Source: Pseudomonadota bacterium
Lineage (GTDB): Bacteria > Myxococcota > Myxococcia > Myxococcales > Myxococcaceae
DNA length: 64,000 nt
NCBI GenBank assembly: GCA_023426545.1
Contig: JAFAAN010000019.1
Span: 26,321-90,320, forward strand
Reading direction: 5' to 3'
Position 1 is the stretch's first letter, and every line of letters starts with the position of its first letter. Below are positions 9,578-16,872 of the stretch, one piece after another. The notes under the pieces were generated by a model. The model made no database searches, was not told the origin of the DNA, and saw nothing but the letters and a program-made list of their open reading frames with translations. Both the position numbers and the translations under genes were made by a program.

Positions 9578-10963
9578 GTGAGCCCGAAATCAAAGCGCGA
9601 AGATCTGCCTCATGTGGTCGTCGTCGGCGGTGGTTTTGCCGGCCTCCATGCCACCCGCCACCTCTACAAGGCGCCCGTGCGCATCACGGTGGTGGACCGG
9701 CACAACCATCACCTGTTCCAGCCACTGCTCTACCAGGTGGCCACGGCGACGCTCAGTCCCAGTGAGATTGCGGCTCCGCTCCGGGCCGTGCTCGGCCACC
9801 GGAAGGTGGAGGTCGTGCTGGCGGAAGTGACCGGAGTGGATACGGCTGGCAAGCGTGTGCTGCTCGCGGATGGGGAGCTGAAGTACGACTACCTCGTCAT
9901 CGCCACGGGAGCCACGCACTCCTACTTCGGCAACGATGCGTGGGCGCAATTCGCCCCCGGGCTGAAGTCCATCGAGGACGCGGTGGAGATTCGCCGCCGC
10001 ATCCTCGTGGCCTTCGAGCTGGCGGAGCGTGAGCAGGACCCGGTGCTTCGCCGCGCGCTGCTCAACTTCGTCATCATCGGCGCGGGCCCCACGGGCGTGG
10101 AGTTGGCGGGCTCGCTGGCGGAAATCAGCCGTCACTCGCTTCCCGGGGACTTCCGTCACATCGACCCAAGCGAGGCGCGCATCATCCTCATCGAGGGGAT
10201 GGACCGGGTGCTGCCCGTCTATCCCGAGGACCTGTCGCTCAAGGCCCAGCGCACGCTGGAGAAGCTGGGTGTGGAGGTCCACACGGGGGCTCGGGTCACC
10301 AACATCAACGAGCAGGGGATCTTCATTGGCGCCGATTTCATCCCGGCGCGGACGGTGCTGTGGGCCGCGGGCGTCGCGGCCTCGCCCGTGGCGCGCTCCC
10401 TCGGCGTCAAGCTCGACCGGGCGGGCCGGGTGCTCGTCACACCCGAGCTGACCGTGCCTGGCTGCGACGACGTCTTCGTCGTCGGCGACCTGGCGTCGCT
10501 CAAGGGCGCGGATGGGAAGCCGGTGCCTGGCCTCGCCCCGGCTGCGATGCAGGAGGGCAAGCACGCCGCCCACAACATCTGTCTCCGGCTACGGGGAAAG
10601 CCCATGGAGCCCTTCTCGTATTGGGACCGAGGCTCGTACGCCGTGATTGGCCGTGGGCACGCGGTGGGGATTGCGTTCCGGCGATTCAAGCAGTGGGGCT
10701 TCGGTGCCTGGATGGCGTGGCTGCTCATCCACATCACCTTCCTCATCGGCTTCCGGAGCCGCCTGGTCGTGCTGCTCGACTGGGCCTACTCGTATCTGAC
10801 GTTTGGCAAATCGGCGCGCATCATCACCGGTCCGACGCCCCGGCTGGACCGGCTGCCGGCATCCCCTGCGCTCCCCGAGGGCGGTGAGGAGTCGGCGATA
10901 CCGGAGTCCCGCTTCCAGGCCACGGCTTCGCAAGCAGCGCCGCCGACGCCTGTCCCGCAGTGA
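9578..10963 (+). CDS. Type II NADH:quinone oxidoreductase (NDH-2 like)
   Basis: 461 residues. These peripheral membrane flavoproteins pass electrons from NADH to quinone without pumping protons. I see the N-terminal FAD-binding motif VVVGGGFAGLHATRHL, HNHHLFQPLLYQVATATLSP (typical of NDH-2), the second nucleotide-binding motif IIGAGPTGVELAG at about 165-177, and VFVVGDLAS for the FAD tail. The C-terminal region (about 385-425) has a hydrophobic stretch that would attach to the membrane, then a variable tail. The start is GTG at 9578; no strong ribosome-binding site is visible, so the precise start is uncertain. Confidence 0.87.
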   Translation: MSPKSKREDLPHVVVVGGGFAGLHATRHLYKAPVRITVVDRHNHHLFQPLLYQVATATLSPSEIAAPLRAVLGHRKVEVVLAEVTGVDTAGKRVLLADGELKYDYLVIATGATHSYFGNDAWAQFAPGLKSIEDAVEIRRRILVAFELAEREQDPVLRRALLNFVIIGAGPTGVELAGSLAEISRHSLPGDFRHIDPSEARIILIEGMDRVLPVYPEDLSLKAQRTLEKLGVEVHTGARVTNINEQGIFIGADFIPARTVLWAAGVAASPVARSLGVKLDRAGRVLVTPELTVPGCDDVFVVGDLASLKGADGKPVPGLAPAAMQEGKHAAHNICLRLRGKPMEPFSYWDRGSYAVIGRGHAVGIAFRRFKQWGFGAWMAWLLIHITFLIGFRSRLVVLLDWAYSYLTFGKSARIITGPTPRLDRLPASPALPEGGEESAIPESRFQATASQAAPPTPVPQ

Positions 10964-10980
10964 GGTCCATGGCGGGAGCC

Positions 10981-12627
10981 TCAACCGTCGAGGTCCCCCT
11001 GGAGCGGGCTGTCCCCCTCCGGGGCCGCGAGGTTGCGCCACGCGGCGTCCTCCCGCTGGCGGCCGGGGAGGGGCCCCTGGCGTTTACTCGCGGCCCAATC
11101 CCGCCGGTCCAGCATCCGGCAGTTGATGGCGAGCTGCATGTCCACGTCCTCGATGCGGCCATGGCCTTCGAGGTCCGCCCGCGTCAATGCCAGCTTCATG
11201 ATGCGGTCATGGGCCCTCGCCGACAGCCCGAATCGCTTCACTGCTTGTTGCAGCATGCTCTCGGCGCGCTCGCTCATGACACAGTGCCGCCGCAGCAGGT
11301 GCGCGGGGAGCTGCGCGTTGCAGTGGACCCCCGGCTCATCCCGGTAACGGGCGCGCTGGCGCTCGCGCGCGGCCTGGGCGCGCTCCCGGTAGTACTGGCT
11401 GGACGGCTCATGGGGCATTGATTGGGCCATGTGGTGGTACTCCACCGGACGCGTCTGCAGGCTGATGTCGATTCGGTCCAGCAGAGGTCCACTGACGCGC
11501 GTGAGGTAGTCGAAGACGCGCTGCTCGCCGCAGGTGCAGGGGCGGTTCGGGACGTTGTGGTAGCCACATGGGCACGGGTTCATGGCCGCCACCAGCATGA
11601 CCCGGCAGGGATAGCTGATGTGCTGGCTGGCCCGTGCCAGGTGGATGACGCCCTCTTCCATGGGCTGGCGCAGCACCTCGAGCACGTTTCGCCGGAACTC
11701 TGGAAGCTCGTCGAGGAACAAAACGCCGTTGTGCGCGAGGGAGAGCTCACCCGGGCGCGCAGAGGGGCCGCCGCCGACGAGGCCCGCGTCGGAGAGGGTG
11801 TGGTGCGGCGCGCGAAAGGGACGCTCGCGCATCAAGGTGTGCCCTTCGCCGAGCAGCCCGAGGACCGAGTAGACCTTCGTCACTTCGAGGGCCTCGGCGA
11901 TGGTCATCTCCGGGAGGATTCCGGGCAGCCGCCGGGCCAGCATCGTCTTGCCCGAGCCGGGAGGGCCGGACATCAGGATGTTGTGTCCGCCAGCCGCTGC
12001 GATTTCCAGCGCGAGCTTCAAGTCGGCCTGGCCTCGGACATCGGACATGTCCGGAGCGTGTCCGCGGGATTCGACGGCGCCCGGGGCATCGTCCCGCGCA
12101 TAGGGGAGGATGGGGCGCACGCCGGTCAGGTGGTCCACCGCCTCTCGAAGAGTGTGGACGGGATAGACGTGCAGTCCTTCCACCAGGGAGGCCTCCGCGG
12201 CATTGGCCGCGGGCACCATGACGCCCTGGAAACCGCCGCTGTGCGCCGCCACGGCCAGGGGCAGCACGCCCTTGATGGGGCGAACGGCGCCGTCCAGGGA
12301 CAGCTCTCCGCCGAAGAGGAGCCGCTCCAGTGGGGCTTCATCCAACAGCCTCGCCGCAGCCAGGACGCCCAGCGCGATGGGGAGCTCGAAGGTCGCTCCC
12401 TCCTTTTTCAGATCCGCGGGCGCCAGATTCACGGTGATGCGCTTCTGCGGCAGCTCGAAGCCCGTGTTCTTCAGCGCCGAGATGACCCGGACCTTCGATT
12501 CCCGGACCGCGCCCTCCGCCTGCCCGACGACGCTGAAGTAGGGCAGGCCGAGCGCCATGTCGACCTCGCACTCCACCACCACCACGTCGATGCCCATCAA
12601 CGCCCCAGACCGCACCTTCGCCAGCAT
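10981..12627 (-). CDS. YifB/ComM family Mg-chelatase-like AAA+ ATPase
   Basis: 548 residues from ATG 12627, set by GGAGGGCGGGAC directly upstream. The N-terminal domain (MLAKVRSGALMGIDVVVVECEVD) is the Lon-protease-like ChlI domain of this family. The AAA+ core contains GPPGSGKTML (Walker A), VLFLDELPEF (Walker B) and the MNPCPCGY segment with paired Cys conserved in the family. ComM in Vibrio is a hexameric helicase that promotes branch migration when incoming DNA is integrated; that role is known for relatives, not shown here. It is convergent with the NADH dehydrogenase gene, 17 bases apart. Confidence 0.88.
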   Translation of the reverse strand: MLAKVRSGALMGIDVVVVECEVDMALGLPYFSVVGQAEGAVRESKVRVISALKNTGFELPQKRITVNLAPADLKKEGATFELPIALGVLAAARLLDEAPLERLLFGGELSLDGAVRPIKGVLPLAVAAHSGGFQGVMVPAANAAEASLVEGLHVYPVHTLREAVDHLTGVRPILPYARDDAPGAVESRGHAPDMSDVRGQADLKLALEIAAAGGHNILMSGPPGSGKTMLARRLPGILPEMTIAEALEVTKVYSVLGLLGEGHTLMRERPFRAPHHTLSDAGLVGGGPSARPGELSLAHNGVLFLDELPEFRRNVLEVLRQPMEEGVIHLARASQHISYPCRVMLVAAMNPCPCGYHNVPNRPCTCGEQRVFDYLTRVSGPLLDRIDISLQTRPVEYHHMAQSMPHEPSSQYYRERAQAARERQRARYRDEPGVHCNAQLPAHLLRRHCVMSERAESMLQQAVKRFGLSARAHDRIMKLALTRADLEGHGRIEDVDMQLAINCRMLDRRDWAASKRQGPLPGRQREDAAWRNLAAPEGDSPLQGDLDG

Positions 12628-12836
12628 GTCCCGCCCTCCGCCGTGTCGCGTGGGCCTGCTCAGCAATGGGTGTACCGAAGCCCACCCCAGGCGAGGGGTT
12701 GGGTGCGCCAATCCCACACGGTGGATGCCCGTCCCGGGCACCAGAAATCAGATTTCAGCAGGGGCGCATTTGTGAAGCAGGGGCTAGCCAGGGCCCTGAG
12801 GAGTCCGGTAGCGTTCCGCCTACCTTGGGGGACACG

Positions 12837-13499
12837 ATGGGGGCAAAGGTCGCAGTGGAATCGGGGGACGTGCGTCAGCGCCGGCAGGTTCGTATTCGCA
12901 GGGCGGACATCAAGCGTGGCCAGCGGATGAAGGTGGCCTTCGGAGTGTTCCGCTTCTGCCTCTACGGCATGGTGGGGCTCAGCTCCGAAATCTTCTTCTA
13001 CAACCTGGTGCGGGTTGCCCGGCATGTGCCGCTGCTGGAGGCGCTCTTCCGCTTCCAGTGGCGCGTGGATGACCGGCTGGGGCTCAACGGCATCTGGGAT
13101 ACGCCCGTCGTCACCGCGTACGGGCAGTGCTCGCTGTGGATGTTCGCCATCTACGGCGTGGCGTGCTTCTGCTTCATCGAGCCGCTGTATCGCTGGATGC
13201 TGTACCAGCACACGGCCCTGCGCGCGGCCGTGTATGGGGTGGTCATCCTGCTCTTCGAGGGCTTCATCGGTGTGCTGCTGGAGCGGCTCACGGGCTTCCG
13301 CATCTGGTACTACGCGGATGAAGGCGCCATCCTCTGGCAGATGACCTCGCTCTACATCCTGCCCATCTGGATGGTGACGGGCCTGCTCGCGGAGTTCATC
13401 TACAGGGAGCTGATGGACCCGGACCTCCTGGCGGCCTTGGAGTCCCCGCTGCCTGCCACGCCGGAGGAGACCGAGGCCTCGTTCCAGTTGATGCGGTAG
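12837..13499 (+). CDS. Polytopic membrane protein of unknown function
   Basis: 220 residues from ATG 12837, which follows GGGGGA at good spacing. A basic N-terminus (RQRRQVRIRRADIKRGQR) precedes about five membrane helices, starting with FRFCLYGMVGLSSEIFFYN. Loops contain aromatic and charged clusters such as RIWYYADEGAILW. I do not recognise the family with confidence; the layout recalls small integral membrane proteins annotated as putative ABC-transporter components, but there is no ATPase partner nearby. Its last 100 bases overlap the convergent DUF2378 gene in antisense. Confidence 0.7.
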   Translation: MGAKVAVESGDVRQRRQVRIRRADIKRGQRMKVAFGVFRFCLYGMVGLSSEIFFYNLVRVARHVPLLEALFRFQWRVDDRLGLNGIWDTPVVTAYGQCSLWMFAIYGVACFCFIEPLYRWMLYQHTALRAAVYGVVILLFEGFIGVLLERLTGFRIWYYADEGAILWQMTSLYILPIWMVTGLLAEFIYRELMDPDLLAALESPLPATPEETEASFQLMR

Positions 13500-14023
13500 G
13501 TGCAGGCGTGGCCGTCGTAGCCGGACATCTCGATGGCGATGTCCTGCGCGCCGGCCACGCGCAGCCCTGCGTGGATGATGCCTTCGGTGAAGGCAGGGTA
13601 GGGGCCCACCTCGTTCATCCAAAGCTCGAACTGGCTGGGGCCGAGCTCACGCAGCTTGGATTCGGTGTAGTTGTTGCCGGCGCGGAAGTTCTGCGTGGCC
13701 CGCATCAGCGTCCGCCGAGGGCCCAGGACGCGCAGCAGCGAGAGGACGGCGCGTCCGAGCATCGTCTCGCGGAAGCCCTCGATATAGGCCTCACCCAGCT
13801 TCCAGGTGCCCTGTTCGAGTGGAAGCTGGGGGTAGAGCTCCTCGGCGGTGATGCGGAGGAACGTCATCCAAGCGTCGAACGCGTAGGCCGGCCGGAGCTT
13901 CTGGTCCACATCGAGCCCGGCCTGGCGCAGCCGCGCCTTGCACTCGGGCGTCAATCGGCCGTGCAAGGCGCGCAGGAACAGGGCTTCGATGGTCTGCTCG
14001 AAAATGAGAAGCTCGTCGGCCAT
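13400..14023 (-). CDS. DUF2378 (TIGR02265) myxobacterial family protein
   Basis: 207 residues. The regions FEQTIEALFLRAL, LRPAYAFDAW, GFRETMLGRAVLSLLRVLGPRR and FRAGNNYTES are the landmarks of the DUF2378 paralogous family found almost only in myxobacteria. Its function is unknown; members show a haem- or ligand-binding-like helical core in predictions I have seen described, but this is not established. The gene follows the exbD genes on the same strand after 75 bases and a weak hairpin, so it may be partly co-transcribed. The last 100 bases overlap the convergent membrane-protein gene, encoding its Ser/Gly-rich tail. Confidence 0.85.
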   Translation of the reverse strand: MADELLIFEQTIEALFLRALHGRLTPECKARLRQAGLDVDQKLRPAYAFDAWMTFLRITAEELYPQLPLEQGTWKLGEAYIEGFRETMLGRAVLSLLRVLGPRRTLMRATQNFRAGNNYTESKLRELGPSQFELWMNEVGPYPAFTEGIIHAGLRVAGAQDIAIEMSGYDGHACTYRINWNEASVSSGVAGSGDSKAARRSGSISSL

Positions 14024-14072
14024 GAGGAGTGAACTCTAGCCGACGAGCTTCTCGATGTGAACCGCGTACCCA

Positions 14073-14092
14073 CCTGGAGCGTAGGCTCCGGG
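14073..14092 (-). terminator. Weak hairpin between exbD and the DUF2378 gene
   Basis: An eight-pair stem (14073-14080 with 14085-14092, one G-T pair) with a GTAG loop, just after the exbD stop on the minus strand. No T-run, so it is more likely a partial terminator or transcript-end stabiliser. Confidence 0.3.
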
Positions 14093-14098
14093 GGACGC

Positions 14099-14590
14099 TC
14101 AGGGCTCTGGCGGCGTCGGCGTGTCGACGGAGGTGCCCTGGATGACGGCGTTCTGCGGGAGCTCCGTGGCCATGCCGAGCACCTTCGCGCCCGCGGCCTT
14201 CGCACCATCCAGCGCGGTGATGAGCCGGCCGTAGTTGGTGGCGTCATCCGCCATGAAGAAGACGACCTTGTCGTCCGCCTTCTTTGCCGCGAGCATGCGC
14301 TTGAGGCGATTCACATAGTCTGCGGGCGAGATCTTCTCCGTGTTGATGGAGTAGCCGCCGTCCTTGTCGAGCTGCACCACCAGCTGCTGGTCGTCCGGAT
14401 CCGGAGGCGTCGGGTCCTGCTCCACCTCGGTGTCGGGCACGCGCACCACGATGTCCTTCTCGAGGAGTGGGGTGACGACCATGAAGATGATGAGGAGCAC
14501 CAACACCACGTCCACCAGCGGCGTGACGTTGATCTCCGAGTTCGGCTGGGCCTGGGGCTTGACCCACTGACGTTGCTTGCGGCCGGCCAT
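14099..14590 (-). CDS. exbD: ExbD/TolR family energy-transducing protein (second copy)
   Basis: 163 residues. ExbD proteins sit with ExbB in the inner membrane and couple proton flow to TonB movement. The N-terminal membrane helix holds SEINVTPLVDVVLVLLIIFM, with the essential Asp at LVDVV. A periplasmic domain follows, ending in a Pro/Thr-rich tail. It starts one base inside the preceding exbD stop, which indicates translational coupling. Compared with its neighbour it has a longer, more acidic linker after the helix (DPTPPDPDDQQ). Two different ExbD subunits in one operon recall the paired ExbD proteins of Xanthomonas and other Gram-negative bacteria. Confidence 0.9.
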   Translation of the reverse strand: MAGRKQRQWVKPQAQPNSEINVTPLVDVVLVLLIIFMVVTPLLEKDIVVRVPDTEVEQDPTPPDPDDQQLVVQLDKDGGYSINTEKISPADYVNRLKRMLAAKKADDKVVFFMADDATNYGRLITALDGAKAAGAKVLGMATELPQNAVIQGTSVDTPTPPEP

Positions 14591-15003
14591 TACTTCTTCT
14601 CCTCGACGCCGAGGGAGATCTGCTTCGCCTTCGACTTGCGAGCGACGTCCAGCACCTTGCGCACATCGCCGACGCTGAGCGCGTTGTCACCCTTGAGCAG
14701 GATCTTCTTGCCCGGATTCTTCACCATCTCCTCGGTGAGCTTCTCCTGGAGCCCCTGCTCATCCACTTGGTCGTTCTCCACGAACACCTTCTTGTCCGGG
14801 GTGATGGAGAGGATGACCGGATCGGAATCCGTCTTTCCTTCCTTCTCGATTTCGGTGGCCTTCGGGAGCTCCACGGACTTGCCACGCTGGAGCATCGGGG
14901 TGACGACCATGAAGATGATGAGGAGTACCAGCACCACGTCGACCAGCGGCGTGACGTTGATGTCGCTCTTGACGCCCCCTTTGGGGCCTGCTGACATTCC
15001 CAT
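14590..15003 (-). CDS. exbD: ExbD/TolR family energy-transducing protein (first copy)
   Basis: 137 residues, the more typical ExbD of the pair. The membrane helix carries the same SDINVTPLVDVVLVLL motif with the proton-channel Asp, and the periplasmic domain has the TPDKKVFV and KNPGKKILLKGDNA segments of the family. An ATG at 14997 (MSAGPKG) is an alternative start two codons in. It lies between exbB, 124 bases upstream, and the second exbD, which it overlaps by one base. Confidence 0.92.
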   Translation of the reverse strand: MGMSAGPKGGVKSDINVTPLVDVVLVLLIIFMVVTPMLQRGKSVELPKATEIEKEGKTDSDPVILSITPDKKVFVENDQVDEQGLQEKLTEEMVKNPGKKILLKGDNALSVGDVRKVLDVARKSKAKQISLGVEEKK

Positions 15004-15047
15004 GTCTTTACCTGTTTCCTGGTATGGAGGTGCCCGCCTTCACGGAG

Positions 15048-15079
15048 CGTCTCCAGCCCCCGAAGAAGAGCTGGAGACG
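15048..15079 (-). other. Perfect hairpin between exbB and exbD
   Basis: Ten-base-pair inverted repeat (15048-15057 with 15070-15079) with a 12-base loop, inside an operon. It has no T-run. It could stabilise the exbB transcript end or lower expression of the exbD genes, which would suit the higher ExbB copy number in the complex. Confidence 0.5.
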
Positions 15080-15127
15080 TGCACACGGGAAGGGCATCGG
15101 GTCGTCCCCGTCCTCGCCCGTGACGGC

Positions 15128-15811
15128 TCAGGCCGCGTGCGAGGATTGCGCACCACCACCCAGGTGGCGGGCCACGACGTCCAGGAACTCGTTGGACGAC
15201 TCGGAGATGTCCACCGAGCGCGCGTCCACCCAGCCCTGCAGGAAGTTGTACGCCATCACGGCGGGGATGGCCACGAGCAGGCCGAAGGCGGTGGTGATGA
15301 GCGCCTCGGCGATACCGGCGGAGATGGTGCCCAGACCGCCAGAGCCGGCCGCGGCCATCAGCTGGAAGGCGTTGACGATACCCATCGTGGTGCCGAGCAG
15401 ACCGACGAACGGCGCCGTGGAGCCGACCGTGGCCAGGAGGCCGAGGCCGCGCTTCATGCTCTGCACCTCACGCTGAGCCTGGCGCTCAAGCGCGCGCGCC
15501 ACCGACTCCACCGCCACGTCCTTGTTGTTGGGGCTGATGCGGTACGCCGTCAGGCCGGAGTTGATCACGCGGCCCAGGTGGCCCACGTCCTTGCCCAGGT
15601 TCGTGTTGGCCGCCGTGGTCAGGTCGCCCTTGGCCAGGATGGCACCCATCTTCGCGGCGAAGTTGCGGCTGTCGGACCGCGTCTTGCGGAAGACGATCAT
15701 GCGCTCCGCCATCACGACCAGCGAGGCGATGGACATGATGGCCAGGGTGAAGATGACCGAACGGGCGAAGAGGCCCGTGTGCTCCCAGATTTCTACGAGA
15801 GTGAATTGCAT
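15128..15811 (-). CDS. exbB: MotA/TolQ/ExbB family proton channel protein
   Basis: 227 residues with three membrane helices, one near the N-terminus and two in the C-terminal half. The family signature lies in TVGSTAPFVGLLGTTMGIVNAF, followed by the third helix ALITTAFGLLVAIPAVMAYNFL. ExbB forms the pentameric channel around ExbD that uses the proton gradient to energise TonB. Gene order tonB-exbB-exbD-exbD on one strand makes the complex assignment firm. Confidence 0.93.
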   Translation of the reverse strand: MQFTLVEIWEHTGLFARSVIFTLAIMSIASLVVMAERMIVFRKTRSDSRNFAAKMGAILAKGDLTTAANTNLGKDVGHLGRVINSGLTAYRISPNNKDVAVESVARALERQAQREVQSMKRGLGLLATVGSTAPFVGLLGTTMGIVNAFQLMAAAGSGGLGTISAGIAEALITTAFGLLVAIPAVMAYNFLQGWVDARSVDISESSNEFLDVVARHLGGGAQSSHAA

Positions 15812-15882
15812 AGTTGGATTGAGCGCTCCTCCTCACGAGCGCGGGGTTGTCGGCGGTACGGCCTTAAACGACGCGCCCGGAG

Positions 15883-16638
15883 TCAGCGCGGCAGCTTGAA
15901 GTTCAGGGTGAAGGTGTAGTCCACCTGCACGGGGCGGCCCTGGAACGTGACGGGCTTGTAGCGCGACGACGACAGCGCGTCCAGGACGGTCCGGTCCATG
16001 TGGGGCAGGGGCTTGATGATCCGGCAGTTCACCACTCGACCTTCCACGGTGACGGTGCACTTGACGATCATCGTCCCCTGGACTCGGGCCTCGAGGGCCT
16101 CACGCGAATACTCAGGGGTTGGACCTGACAGCTTCTCCGGGCGCGTCATTCCCGCGCCGAAGGGGAGCACGTCGGTGCCCGTTCCGCCGAGCTGGCCGCC
16201 CACCACACCACCAATCACACCACCGACAACGCCGCCCACGACACCGCCGACCACACCACCTTCCACGCCGCCTTCCACGGCCTCTTCACTGGCCTCTTCC
16301 GGCTCGGCGGCAGGTGCCTCGGACGGCTCCACCTCCTTGGGGACCTCCTTCGGAATCTCCTTCGGCTGAACGATGGCGTCCGGCTTCTTGGGCTTCTTCG
16401 GCTGCGTCTTCGGCTTGCTCGACGACGCGGGCGGAGGCGGCGGAGGCGGGGGCGGTGGAGGCGGTGCCATGGTCGCCTTCAGCGTGACCTCAATCTCCTT
16501 CTCCTCCGCCGGGGGCGGACGCGTCGACAGCCAGAGGGCCAGGCCGAACAGCGCCACATGGAGGATAACCGAGACAGTAGCCCCGACGCCGAACCGCGAC
16601 CTGGGCCCCTGACCACGGTCAAGGACTGAATCGAACAT
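15883..16638 (-). CDS. tonB: TonB family energy-transduction protein
   Basis: 251 residues. Order of parts: cytoplasmic start, one membrane helix (about 20-38), a run of about twelve prolines (59-70), a Lys/Pro-rich stretch, an acidic stretch, a Gly-Val repeat region (about 122-152), and the C-terminal TonB domain (165-251) with YSREALEARVQGTMIVKC and VLDALSSSRYKPVTFQG. TonB reaches across the periplasm to pull open outer-membrane receptors. The Gly-Val repeats are unusual in place of the normal Pro-Lys spacer. First gene of the operon; promoter at 16705-16732 and GGAG before the ATG. The divergent oar gene is its probable receptor. Confidence 0.93.
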   Translation of the reverse strand: MFDSVLDRGQGPRSRFGVGATVSVILHVALFGLALWLSTRPPPAEEKEIEVTLKATMAPPPPPPPPPPPPASSSKPKTQPKKPKKPDAIVQPKEIPKEVPKEVEPSEAPAAEPEEASEEAVEGGVEGGVVGGVVGGVVGGVIGGVVGGQLGGTGTDVLPFGAGMTRPEKLSGPTPEYSREALEARVQGTMIVKCTVTVEGRVVNCRIIKPLPHMDRTVLDALSSSRYKPVTFQGRPVQVDYTFTLNFKLPR

Positions 16639-16704
16639 GCACTAGACTCCTCTTCACCAGTGGACACCCATCGACGTCGCACTGCCCGGAAGAAAGGGCG
16701 CGCT

Positions 16705-16732
16705 ACCATACAGAAACGCGTTCCGGGTTCAA
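16705..16732 (-). promoter_or_regulatory. Probable sigma-70 promoter for tonB-exbBDD
   Basis: Minus-strand TTGAAC (16727-16732), 16 bases, TATGGT (16705-16710). It lies about 70 bases upstream of the tonB start codon. Confidence 0.5.
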
Positions 16733-16801
16733 GCAAGCATGGTCGACGGTAGCAGCCTGATCGGCCAATTGCCCCAGTGGTAACCAAAAAGCAACGGTCT
16801 A

Positions 16802-16829
16802 TTGACAACTGCTAGACCTCGGATATTTT
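16802..16829 (+). promoter_or_regulatory. Probable sigma-70 promoter for oar
   Basis: Perfect TTGACA (16802-16807), 16 bases, TATTTT (16824-16829), leaving a leader of roughly 35 bases before the oar ATG at 16873. It points away from the tonB promoter 70 bases to the left. Confidence 0.6.
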
Positions 16830-16872
16830 CCCGGGTCATTTTCACTTGCAGCCCACCTTGGAGGGGTCTGGT

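Noticed and set aside
12837..13499. An ABC transporter permease call for the membrane protein
   Set aside because: No conserved permease motif and no ATPase gene nearby; left as unknown function.
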